Shown: in pieces, positions 1 to 6,809 of the stretch
Numbering within the stretch: position 1 is the stretch's first letter
Layout of the letters: each line of letters starts with the position of its first letter
Source of the DNA: Streptomyces olivaceus
GTDB lineage: Bacteria > Actinomycetota > Actinomycetes > Streptomycetales > Streptomycetaceae
NCBI RefSeq assembly: GCF_000721235.1
Contig: NZ_JOFH01000079.1
Location: 1 to 8,753, forward strand
Direction: 5' to 3'
DNA: 8,753 nucleotides
Notes under the pieces: model-generated
The model's database searches: none
What the model was told of the DNA's origin: nothing
Seen by the model: only the letters and a program-made list of their open reading frames with translations
Made by a program: the position numbers and the translations under genes

Positions 1-2048
1 GGTGTGGTCGGCTCGGGTGCGGCCGGGGGGCGTGGTTCGGGTGATCGCGGGGTGGGCGTGGGGGTGTCGGGGGCCGGCTGCGCCACGGGGGACGACGCGG
101 GCGGGGCGGCCTTCGGCGGCTGCTCCTTCTGCGCGTCGTTGCCGGCCAGCGCGAAGACCAGCGCCGCCGCGGCGGCCACCGCCACCACACCGCCCGCGAT
201 ACCGGCCTTCACCGGTGCGCCCAGCCCCTCGGAGGCCGCCGCACCGCCGCCGGCCCCGCCGGACGAACCGCCGCTCGCGGCCGCCGCCGCGCCCGCCGCA
301 CCGGCGCTCGCGCTGCCGGCGACGAGCCCCGCCGCCTTGGCGTACCCGGCGGCGCCGAACCAGCCGATGACCGCGACCGGCACCACGGCGGGAATGCCGC
401 CGGCCACCTCCTCGATCTGCGTCGCCGCCAGCCGGCACCTGGCGCACTGCTCCAGGTGCTTGCGCAGCCCCCGCTCGGCCCGGATGCGCAGTCGGCCGCG
501 CGCGTATGTGCCGAGCTGGTCGGCGTAGCGTGCGCACTCCTCGTCGGCGGTGAGCGAGGCGCTGACGTGGGCCTGGAGGTAGGCCTGCTTCAGGCCCTCG
601 CGGGCGCGGCTGGCGAGGACGCGGGTGCCGTTGGCATCGAGGCCGAAGAGCATCGCCACCTCGCTCGGCGACTCGTCCTCGACCTCGGTGTGCCACAGCA
701 CGGCTTGCCACCGCTCCGGAAGCGACCGGAAGGCGCGCATGGCCATCGACTGCTCGGCCGCCTGCATGGCGCGGACGTCGGCGCCCAGTTCCAGGGTGTC
801 GTCGTCCTCCACCTTGGCGGCGTGCGCGGCCTGCGTGGCGAACACCGCGAAGTCGTCGACCAACTGCTCCCGCCCCGCCGACCGCGTCCAGCCGGCGGCG
901 ACGCGCCGGACCGCGGTGAGCAGGTAGGCGCGTACGGCGTGTTCGGGGCCCGAGCCGCCGCGCACCGCCTGGAGCATGCGGGCGAACACCTCGGCGGTGA
1001 GGTCGTCCGCGGTGTGGGCGTCGCGGCAGCAGGTGCGTGCGTACCGGCGGACCGCGTCCGCGTGGCGGCGGTACAGCTCCTCGTAGGCCGTGTCGTCGCC
1101 CGAGCGCATCCGCCCGATCAACTCCGCGTCGGGCACCGGCAGCTCGCGCGGGGGCGGCAGGATGCCGTCGTCGTCCCCACCGTTCTCGTCGTCGAGGCCG
1201 TGGCCGTAGTTCTGCGAGTCGCGTGGGGGCGGCAGGACGCTGTCCTCGTGCAGCCCACGCTGCGTGGGTACACCGTGCCGCCGGGGCCGCCCGTGTTTCC
1301 CGCCGCCTGGGGCCCCGCCGTTCCCGCCGCCTGTGGCCGGGTTTCCGCTGTCTGTGGCCCGGTTCCCGCCGCCTGTGGTTGGCCTGTTGCCTGTGGTCCG
1401 GCTCGGGTTCGTGGTCCGGCCCCGGTTCGTCGTTCGGTCTGCGGCTGTGGTCGGCTCACCGGCTGGGGCTGGGGCTGGGGCTGGGGCTGGGGCCGGAGCC
1501 GGGTGCGTGCCGGTGGTCGGGCTGTTGCCTGTGGTGCGGCTGCCGCCTGTGGTCGGTTCCTTGGCCGTGGCCGGGTTCCCGCCCGATGCGTGTCCGCCGC
1601 CCGCGACCGGCTTTCCGGCCGTGGTCGGGTCCGTACTCGTTGCCGCCCCGTCCTCTCCGGGGCGGTCCTCGTCCTCCGTCGGGCCGTTGCCCGCGGCCGG
1701 GCCGGCGCCTGGAGCCGGGGTCCCGCCTGCGGTCTGCCCGTCGCCCACGGCCTGGTCGCTGCCTGCGGCCCGGGCACCGCCGACGGACGGGGCCTCGGCC
1801 GTGGCCGGGTCTCCTTCCGCCGCCGGGCGCCCCTCGGACCCAGTCGAATCCTCGGCCCCGGAAAGGGCGTTGTCCGGAGCCGCCGACCGGTTCTCCGCCG
1901 CCGGCTGCCGGGCCCGCGCGGGGGCGCCGCTCCGTCGTGGATCCCCGGCCCGTCCGCCCTGGCCCGGCACCTGGGGCGAGTCGGCGGGCCATGTGCCCCC
2001 GGCGCCGCCGTCCTCGCCGAGTGGCCCGCCTCGCCCGTCAACACTCAT
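1..2048 (-). CDS. ECF sigma factor with fused zinc-finger anti-sigma motif, membrane segment and long disordered N-terminus (3' end cut by window)
   Basis: 682 residues are visible and the frame is still open at base 1. ATG at 2048 is the only ATG after an in-frame stop at 2096-2094; a G-rich stretch about 12 nt upstream is a weak ribosome site. Residues 1 to about 300 are low-complexity Pro/Thr/Gly/Ala, including a PA dipeptide run. Sigma region 2 spans about 309-387 (ADDLTAEVFARML at about 347) and region 4 about 436-490 (LPERWQAVLW, then a helix-turn-helix). A zinc motif C505...H531-x3-C535-x2-C538 matches the HX3CX2C of ZAS/zf-HC2 anti-sigma factors. A clear membrane segment follows at about 613-637, with a weaker hydrophobic stretch at 553-575, then a Pro-rich, probably outside, tail. 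It likely tethers RNA polymerase specificity to a membrane or envelope signal, with the anti-sigma in cis. The layout fits the actinobacterial ECF52-type group (S. coelicolor SCO4117, from memory). The target promoters are unknown. Confidence 0.88.
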   Translation of the reverse strand, partial: MSVDGRGGPLGEDGGAGGTWPADSPQVPGQGGRAGDPRRSGAPARARQPAAENRSAAPDNALSGAEDSTGSEGRPAAEGDPATAEAPSVGGARAAGSDQAVGDGQTAGGTPAPGAGPAAGNGPTEDEDRPGEDGAATSTDPTTAGKPVAGGGHASGGNPATAKEPTTGGSRTTGNSPTTGTHPAPAPAPAPAPAPAGEPTTAADRTTNRGRTTNPSRTTGNRPTTGGGNRATDSGNPATGGGNGGAPGGGKHGRPRRHGVPTQRGLHEDSVLPPPRDSQNYGHGLDDENGGDDDGILPPPRELPVPDAELIGRMRSGDDTAYEELYRRHADAVRRYARTCCRDAHTADDLTAEVFARMLQAVRGGSGPEHAVRAYLLTAVRRVAAGWTRSAGREQLVDDFAVFATQAAHAAKVEDDDTLELGADVRAMQAAEQSMAMRAFRSLPERWQAVLWHTEVEDESPSEVAMLFGLDANGTRVLASRAREGLKQAYLQAHVSASLTADEECARYADQLGTYARGRLRIRAERGLRKHLEQCARCRLAATQIEEVAGGIPAVVPVAVIGWFGAAGYAKAAGLVAGSASAGAAGAAAAASGGSSGGAGGGAAASEGLGAPVKAGIAGGVVAVAAAAALVFALAGNDAQKEQPPKAAPPASSPVAQPAPDTPTPTPRSPEPRPPAAPEPTT
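1461..1492. repeat. Hexanucleotide tandem repeat (GGGGCT) with G-quadruplex potential
   Basis: Five GGGG runs at 1465-1468, 1471-1474, 1477-1480, 1483-1486 and 1489-1492 are separated by identical CT loops on the + strand, the template strand of the sigma-factor gene. On the coding strand the repeat gives alternating Pro-Ala codons in the disordered N-terminus. Each unit is two codons, so gain or loss of units would keep the frame. Confidence 0.85.
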
Positions 2049-2233
2049 CGCGGATTTGCCCCCGCCGCCTGCCCAGCCAGTCCGAACACCGGGTCAGCGT
2101 GCCATATTGGCTTTTGTTCAGGACCCCCCTGTGCCGACCATCACTCGTCCGTGGGGACTTGCCCAGACGCAGTAATAACGCTCAGCCGTTCGGGGAAGGA
2201 GAAAACGTCCCGTCGGCAGCGCGGTGTCACCGG
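2049..2233. other. Intergenic region upstream of the sigma-factor gene
   Basis: This 185-bp gap lies between the TetR stop and the sigma-factor start, both genes being on the minus strand. I find no convincing -35/-10 pair. The most AT-rich patch is near 2101-2118 and contains a small inverted repeat GCCA-tat-TGGC (2101-2111). AACG-n6-CGTT lies near 2178. No strong terminator follows the TetR gene, so read-through from it is possible. Confidence 0.4.
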
Positions 2234-3028
2234 TCAGGCCGGGCGCGAGCGCAGGCCCTCCAGCAGGATGTCCAGCAGCCGGGCCGACGCCGCCGCCTGC
2301 TGGGCCGGATCCGGCAGCGAGGGTGCCGCCGTGGCTATCACCAGCAGTACGTCCGACACCGACACGTCCGGCCGCAGCTCGCCCGCCGTCCGCGCCCGCT
2401 CCACGAGCCGGCCCACGACGTCCAGCAGCGCCGCCGCCCCGTCGTCGAACTCCACGGACACCGGCACGTCGGCCGAACCGGACCCCTCGTCGGGCACCAG
2501 CCGCAGTTCGCCGGCGCCCGGCTGTATCCGCTGCTTCGGCACCCGCGGGCCACCGTCCGCGCCGTTTCCGCCGCCCTCTTCCTCGGCGTCGTCGGGCACC
2601 CCGACCCGCAGCACCTGCGGCGGCAGCAGCCGGCCGGCGCCCGAGGCCACCGACGTGCGCAGGAAACGGGACAGAGCCGACCACGGTTCGTCCTCCTGCC
2701 CGAGCGCCGCCCGGGCCTGGTCGGTCAGCCGTGCCGTCTCCTCCTCGGCTATCCGCCGCACCAGGACGTCCTTGCTCGGGAAGCGCCGGTACACCGTGCC
2801 GACCCCGACCCGGGCGCGCCGGGCCACGTCCTCCATCGGCGCGCCGTAACCCAGCTCGCCGAAGACCTCACGCGCCGCGCGCAGCACGTGCTCCAGATTG
2901 CGCTGCGCGTCCACGCGCAAGGGCGCGGTCCGTGCCGCGTCACCGCGTGCGCCGCCCGCTGCCGCACTCATCGCACCGCCGGGCGCGACGGCCGACGCGG
3001 ACGACCAATGAGAATCCTGAACATGCAT
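2234..3028 (-). CDS. TetR/AcrR-family transcriptional regulator
   Basis: 264 residues. The N-terminal DNA-binding domain is clear at about 41-96: helix LEHVLRAAREVFGELGY, then the helix-turn-helix MEDVARRARVGVGTVYRRF, then the family-typical FPSKDVLVRRI. The C-terminal ligand/dimer half is divergent and holds an acidic, Gly-rich insert at about 145-198 (DDAEEEGGG...) before the last helices, so no ligand can be inferred. I chose ATG 3028 because GGGGGA sits six bases upstream. A later ATG at 2971 has a poorer ribosome site and would drop only the disordered first 19 residues. The gene is divergent from the NADH dehydrogenase and lies ahead of the sigma-factor gene in the same direction, so it may control either or itself. 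That is inference from position only. Confidence 0.9.
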   Translation of the reverse strand: MHVQDSHWSSASAVAPGGAMSAAAGGARGDAARTAPLRVDAQRNLEHVLRAAREVFGELGYGAPMEDVARRARVGVGTVYRRFPSKDVLVRRIAEEETARLTDQARAALGQEDEPWSALSRFLRTSVASGAGRLLPPQVLRVGVPDDAEEEGGGNGADGGPRVPKQRIQPGAGELRLVPDEGSGSADVPVSVEFDDGAAALLDVVGRLVERARTAGELRPDVSVSDVLLVIATAAPSLPDPAQQAAASARLLDILLEGLRSRPA

Positions 3029-3399
3029 AGACAATCCCCCGGTAATGACGTCTCCCCCCGGAGACTCTCCCCGCCATCGAAAGCCGGAGTGCGCGGAACG
3101 GCCCGGCTCTGCGGGCCGCCCGTCGCGGACCGATGAGCGCATCCCCCACACTCCGTCGGATAGAACATAGTTGAGCCGCAGTCAATTCAGAAGGGGCATG
3201 TTCCGCACGATGAGCCCCCCGATCGGAGCACCGGTCGCCCGAGTCCCCGCACCGGGGCTCCCGGCACTCGCACCCGTACCGCTTGACCTGCGCAGCCGTG
3301 CCCGACCGGGGCGATCCTGGAGGACCGGCGCTTTCACGATCTCCGGTCACACAAATTGACGAGCCTGTGGACAAACGCAAGCGACGGGTGCGTCATGGG
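3029..3399. promoter_or_regulatory. Divergent tetR/ndh control region
   Basis: This non-coding stretch of about 370 bp holds several symmetric elements. GTCTCC-cccc-GGAGAC (3050-3065) and CGGCCCG-n6-CGGGCCG (3099-3118) are perfect stems that would lie in the 5' leader of the tetR transcript. TTGA-n7-TCAA (3173-3187) is an operator-like symmetry. On the minus strand TTGACT followed by an AT-rich patch near 3164-3175 could be part of the tetR promoter, but the -10 is poor. On the plus strand TTGACC (3283) and TTGACG (3355) are possible -35 boxes for ndh without a good -10 box. Exact promoters are not resolved. Confidence 0.4.
3173..3187. promoter_or_regulatory. Candidate TetR operator (TTGA-n7-TCAA)
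   Basis: This 15-bp sequence of dyad symmetry lies between the divergent tetR and ndh genes and overlaps the best tetR -35 candidate on the minus strand. TetR proteins commonly bind such symmetric sites near their own promoters. The arms are only 4 bp, so chance occurrence is possible. Confidence 0.25.
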
Positions 3400-4779
3400 A
3401 TGGTGAAGGAACGTGCGCGCATTCTCGTTGTCGGCGGTGGCTACGTCGGGATGTACACGGCGCTGCGGCTGCAGCGGAACCTCAAGGCCGAACTGGCGCG
3501 GGGCGAGGCCGAGATCACGGTCGTCACCCCCGACCCCTATATGACGTATCAGCCGTTTCTCCCGGAGGCGGCGGCCGGCTCGATCTCCCCGCGGCACGTC
3601 GTCGTGCCCCTGCGGCGCGTCCTCGGCCAGTGCGACGTCGTCATCGGCGAGGTGCACACCATCGACCACACGACCCGCACCGCCACCGTCACCACCCTCG
3701 CCACCGGCGAGGAGAAGTCGGGCGCCCGCAGACTGACGTACGACGAACTCGTCCTCGCTCCCGGCTCCGTCTCGCGCACCCTGCCCGTCCCCGGCCTCGC
3801 CGACCACGGCGTCGGGTTCAAGACCGTCGAGGAGGCCATCGGCCTGCGCAACCACGTCCTCGAACAGATGGACATCGCCTCCTCCACCCGCGACCCCGCG
3901 ATCCGCGACGCCGCCCTGACCTTCGTCTTCGTCGGCGGTGGCTACGCGGGCGTGGAGGCCCTCGGCGAACTGGAGGACATGGCCCGCTACGCCGCGCGGT
4001 ACTACCACAACGTCACGCCGGACGACATGAGGTGGATCCTCGTCGAGGCCTCGGACCGCATCCTGCCCGAGGTCGGCGAGGAACTGGGCCGCTACACGGT
4101 CACCGAACTGCGCCGCCGCAACATCGACGTACGCCTGGAGACCCGCCTGGAGTCCTGCGCCGACCGTGTCGCCGTCCTCAGCGACGGCTCCCGCTTCCCC
4201 ACTCGTACGGTCGTGTGGACGGCCGGCGTCAAACCCCACCCCGTCGTCGCCGCCACCGACCTGCCCCTCGACGACCGCGGCCGGCTGACCTGCACCGCCC
4301 ACCTGTCGGTCGACGGCGCCCCGCACGCGTGGGCCGCCGGGGACGCCGCCGCCGTCCCCGACGTCACCGCGGCCGAACCCGGCCGGCACTGCGCCCCCAA
4401 CGCCCAGCACGCGGTGCGCCAGGCCAAGGTCCTCGGGGACAACGTCGCCCACGCCCTGCGCGGCGAGCCCCTCGACACGTACGCGCACAGGTACGCCGGC
4501 TCCGTCGCCTCCCTCGGCTTCCACAAGGGCGTCGCGCACGTCTACGGGCGCAAGCTCAAGGGCTACCCCGCGTGGTTCATGCACCGCGCCTACCACCTCA
4601 GCCGCGTCCCCACCGTCAACCGCAAGGCGCGGGTGCTGGCCGAATGGGTGATCGCCGGGCTCTTCAAACGGGAGATCGTCTCCCTGGGTTCACTCGAACA
4701 TCCGCGGGCGGAGTTCGAACTCGCGGCCGGTGGAAAGCCTTCTCAGGAGCCGCCGCACAACCCGAAGGGGTCGTCCTGA
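3400..4779 (+). CDS. ndh: Type II NADH dehydrogenase (NDH-2), FAD-dependent NADH:quinone oxidoreductase
   Basis: 459 residues, a normal NDH-2 length. It should oxidise NADH and pass electrons to menaquinone at the inner face of the membrane without pumping protons. The first Rossmann motif GGGYVG (12-17) binds FAD and the second, GGGYAG (179-184), binds NADH. WTAGV (273-277) and WAAGD (311-315) are the conserved strand and FAD-ribityl contact of this flavoprotein family. APNAQHAVRQ (332-341) fits the AQ-x-x-x-Q quinone-site region. The C-terminal third has the amphipathic and aromatic stretch GYPAWFMHRAYHL (388-400) used for membrane association rather than true transmembrane helices. ATG 3400 begins just before the FAD strand. 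An in-frame GTG at 3367 would add 11 basic residues but has no better ribosome site. The ribosome site at 3400 is also weak. Confidence 0.93.
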   Translation: MVKERARILVVGGGYVGMYTALRLQRNLKAELARGEAEITVVTPDPYMTYQPFLPEAAAGSISPRHVVVPLRRVLGQCDVVIGEVHTIDHTTRTATVTTLATGEEKSGARRLTYDELVLAPGSVSRTLPVPGLADHGVGFKTVEEAIGLRNHVLEQMDIASSTRDPAIRDAALTFVFVGGGYAGVEALGELEDMARYAARYYHNVTPDDMRWILVEASDRILPEVGEELGRYTVTELRRRNIDVRLETRLESCADRVAVLSDGSRFPTRTVVWTAGVKPHPVVAATDLPLDDRGRLTCTAHLSVDGAPHAWAAGDAAAVPDVTAAEPGRHCAPNAQHAVRQAKVLGDNVAHALRGEPLDTYAHRYAGSVASLGFHKGVAHVYGRKLKGYPAWFMHRAYHLSRVPTVNRKARVLAEWVIAGLFKREIVSLGSLEHPRAEFELAAGGKPSQEPPHNPKGSS

Positions 4780-4791
4780 CCGAAGTCAGGA
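4774..4791 (+). terminator. Hairpin overlapping the ndh stop codon
   Basis: TCCTGAC-cgaa-GTCAGGA is a perfect 7-bp stem with a 4-base loop, and the TGA stop lies inside the left arm. No T-run follows, so it may be a Streptomyces-type intrinsic terminator without a U tract, an mRNA-end stabiliser, or neither. Confidence 0.4.
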
Positions 4792-4958
4792 ACTCCTGCG
4801 GCCACTGCGGCGTCTGACGGATGTCGGCCGGGCGGGCAGCCTGCCAGACTGGTCCACCATGCGGGCGCCCCGCCGCTCGCCCCAGCGCGGCCCCGGGGCC
4901 CGGGCCGTACAGGCCCGCCCCGGCCCCGGCCGCCGACAACTACACGAGGCAAGGATTC
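4780..4958 (+). promoter_or_regulatory. Structured spacer/leader ahead of the phosphatase gene
   Basis: This gap of about 180 bp has no supported gene. 4887-4933 is almost pure G+C and self-complementary: GCGGCC (4887-4892) can pair with GGCCGC (4928-4933), enclosing a perfect CGGGCC-gtaca-GGCCCG hairpin (4901-4917). An ATG at 4821 would extend the phosphatase by 46 residues of low-complexity Pro/Ala sequence, but GTG 4959 has the better ribosome site. No clear promoter is seen. Confidence 0.4.
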
Positions 4959-6608
4959 GTGAACTTCACGCGCTGGAGCGCCCGACTCCCCGGAACACAG
5001 CGCCGCGCCGCGGCGCAGACCGACCCGACGGTCGACCCGGACCGCCGGGGAGACGGCTCCGTACCCGCCGCCCGCGCCGAGCAGCTGACCGACGAGGTCC
5101 CGCCCGTACCCGCCATCGACGGACTGCCCGTGCGCGACGTACTCGACCGCGTCCCGGCCCTCGTCGCCCTCGTCCACGGCCCCGACCACCGCCTCGCCTA
5201 CGTCAACGACGCCTACGTCGCCGCCTTCGGCGCCCGCGACCTCGGTGTCCGGGCCCGCGAAGCCCTCCCCGAGCTGGACGAACCGGGCCTCTTCCCGCTC
5301 CTGGACCAGGTCCAGCGCAGCGGCCGGCCCCGCACCCTGAAGTCCCGCAAGGCCCCCGACGGCCGCTCCTACACGTTCACCTGCACCCCGGTCACCGAGA
5401 GCCACAACGGCGACGGCCGCGGCGTCCTCGTCTTCGCGACCGACGTCACCGACCACGCCGAGGCCGCCACCCGCCTGCGCGCGAGCGAACGCCGCCAGCG
5501 CGAAACCGCCGTCACCCTCCAGCGCTCCCTGCTCCCGCAGGAGCTGGAGGAGCCCGACGACCTGCGCGTCGCCGCCACCTACCACCCCGGCGGCACCGAG
5601 GCCGCGGTCGGCGGCGACTGGTACGACGTGATCACCCTCGGCGGCGGCCGCACCGCCCTCGTCATCGGCGACGTCATGGGACGCGGCGTCCGCGCGGCGG
5701 CCGTCATGGGCCAGCTCCGCACGGCGGTCAGGGCCTACGCCCGCCTCGACCTGCCCCCGCACGAGGTGCTCCAGCTCCTCGACGGCCTCGCCACCGAGAT
5801 CGACGCCAACCAGATCGCCACCTGCGTCTACGCCATCCACGACCCCAACGAGGGCCGGCTGGTCTACGCGTCCGCCGGGCACCTGCCCATCCTGGTCCGC
5901 GACGAGCAGGGTGCCGTCCAGCGCGCCGACGAACCCACCGGTCCGCCGCTCGGCACCGGCGGCTGGATCCACGCCTCCGGCTCGATTCCGCTGGCCCCCG
6001 GCTCCACCGCCGTCCTCTACACCGACGGCCTGGTGGAACGCCGCAACGAGGATCTGGACGAGGGCATCGCCGCCCTGGAGCGCGCCCTGTCCGGCGCTAC
6101 CGGTTCGCCCCAGGTGATCTGCGACCGCCTGGTCCGCTCCGCCGGCGTCACCCCGGACCACGACGACGACGTCGCCGTACTGGTCCTCCAGCACCCCGCA
6201 CGCAAGGGCGCGGAGGCCGAGCTGTTCCGCAACGCCGCCCTCGACCTGCTCGGCGGCGTGGAGGCGGCCCCACGCGCGCGTGCCTTCGCCTCCGGCGTCC
6301 TCACCAGCTGGCGCTTCCCCGCCGACCTGCACGACCTGGGCGTCCTGGCCACCAGCGAACTGGTCGCCAACTCCCTCCAGCACGGCACACCCCCGATGCG
6401 GCTGCGCCTGCGCCGCACCGACCGCCGCCTGACCATCGAGGTCACCGACGGCGACGACCACCTGCCCAGGCGCCGCCGCGCGGAGCCCGGCGACGAGTCC
6501 GGCCGGGGGATCGCCATCGTCGCGACGATCGCCTCCAACTGGGGCTCCAGGCGCACACCCGGCGGCGGCAAGGCCGTCTGGTGCGAGTTCGTCCTGCCGA
6601 AGCCGTGA
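4959..6608 (+). CDS. PAS-PP2C(SpoIIE)-HATPase phosphatase/anti-sigma-type kinase
   Basis: 549 residues, starting at GTG after the ribosome site GAGGCAAGGA. A PAS sensor domain lies at about 57-168 (VPALVALVHG...YVNDAYVAAFG). A short signalling helix leads to LQRSLLPQ (187-194), typical of the SpoIIE/RsbU family. The phosphatase domain is about 205-408, with metal-binding aspartates in GGDWYD (D220, D223), GDVMGRG (D238), YTDG (D356) and DDDVAVLV (402-409). The C-terminal RsbW/SpoIIAB-like ATPase is about 415-547, with ELVANSLQHG (N-box, 467 on) and GRGIAIV (515 on). Such proteins probably dephosphorylate, and can rephosphorylate, an anti-anti-sigma partner, so activity depends on what the PAS domain senses. 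No STAS partner is encoded nearby. The gene follows ndh in the same direction after 180 bp and could have its own promoter. An internal segment (5942-6018) reappears inverted at 6644-6720. Confidence 0.93.
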   Translation: MNFTRWSARLPGTQRRAAAQTDPTVDPDRRGDGSVPAARAEQLTDEVPPVPAIDGLPVRDVLDRVPALVALVHGPDHRLAYVNDAYVAAFGARDLGVRAREALPELDEPGLFPLLDQVQRSGRPRTLKSRKAPDGRSYTFTCTPVTESHNGDGRGVLVFATDVTDHAEAATRLRASERRQRETAVTLQRSLLPQELEEPDDLRVAATYHPGGTEAAVGGDWYDVITLGGGRTALVIGDVMGRGVRAAAVMGQLRTAVRAYARLDLPPHEVLQLLDGLATEIDANQIATCVYAIHDPNEGRLVYASAGHLPILVRDEQGAVQRADEPTGPPLGTGGWIHASGSIPLAPGSTAVLYTDGLVERRNEDLDEGIAALERALSGATGSPQVICDRLVRSAGVTPDHDDDVAVLVLQHPARKGAEAELFRNAALDLLGGVEAAPRARAFASGVLTSWRFPADLHDLGVLATSELVANSLQHGTPPMRLRLRRTDRRLTIEVTDGDDHLPRRRRAEPGDESGRGIAIVATIASNWGSRRTPGGGKAVWCEFVLPKP

Positions 6609-6633
6609 GGCAGGGGCCCGGCTGAGGCACGGC
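6602..6633 (+). terminator. Possible weak terminator at the phosphatase stop
   Basis: GCCGTG (6602-6607, overlapping the TGA stop) can pair with CACGGC (6628-6633) around a GC-rich 20-base loop containing GGGGCCC. There is no U tract. Support is limited, and the downstream sequence is anomalous. Confidence 0.25.
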
Positions 6634-6643
6634 GGCGCGTGCG

Positions 6644-6720
6644 ACAGGGGGGGGGTGGAGCGGGGGGCCGGCGGAATCGGGCCGGAGGCGTGGATCCAGC
6701 GGCCGGTGCCGAGCGGCGGA
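6644..6720 (-). pseudogene. Inverted degraded copy of part of the SpoIIE phosphatase gene
   Basis: Read on the minus strand, this segment matches 5942-6018 of the phosphatase gene (residues about 328-354, LGTGGWIHASGSIP...) at 69 of 77 positions by hand alignment. The differences are 6701, 6680, 6670, 6662, 6653, 6650, 6649 and 6645. Similarity is perfect next to the MFS fold-back and fades toward the 9-G run at 6647-6655. Seven of the eight changes are to G on the plus strand. It has no start or stop and cannot encode a domain. It is either a remnant of an inverted duplication or chimeric sequence. Confidence 0.75.
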
Positions 6721-6809
6721 AGCGGTCCCGGGTCATCGCCTCGGTCGGGCTGATCTGGGCCGTGGCGTGGGCCGTGGCCGGGTACGCCGGGCTCGGGCAC
6801 GGCAGCCAG
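6710..6809 (+). repeat. Left arm of perfect 100-bp inverted repeat
   Basis: This arm is the exact reverse complement of 6851-6950 at all 100 positions, checked in 10-base blocks. It is the extra copy: read on the plus strand it carries the MFS coding sense (RRKRSRV...), opposite to the rest of the pump gene. Its outer 11 bp (6710-6720) are shared with the phosphatase-derived copy. Confidence 0.95.

Noticed and set aside
1118..2044. Minus-strand frame starting at GTG 2044
   Set aside because: It overlaps the sigma-factor N-terminus in another frame and is Arg/Pro/Thr-rich. The frame from ATG 2048 continues into recognisable sigma regions.
456..2849. Long plus-strand open frames over the sigma-factor and TetR genes (456-2849, 1037-3136, 1264-2175)
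   Set aside because: They are antisense frames kept open by high GC. Their translations are Arg/Pro/Ala-rich and show no domain, while the minus strand encodes clear sigma and TetR proteins.
3355..3400. Redox-regulator (Rex-type) operator upstream of ndh
   Set aside because: The TCACA and TTCAC fragments near 3329-3352 do not form the required TGTGA-n6-TCACA symmetry.
4821..4958. ATG 4821 as the phosphatase start
   Set aside because: It adds 46 low-complexity Pro/Ala residues and crosses the GC-rich self-complementary leader. GTG 4959 has a better ribosome site.
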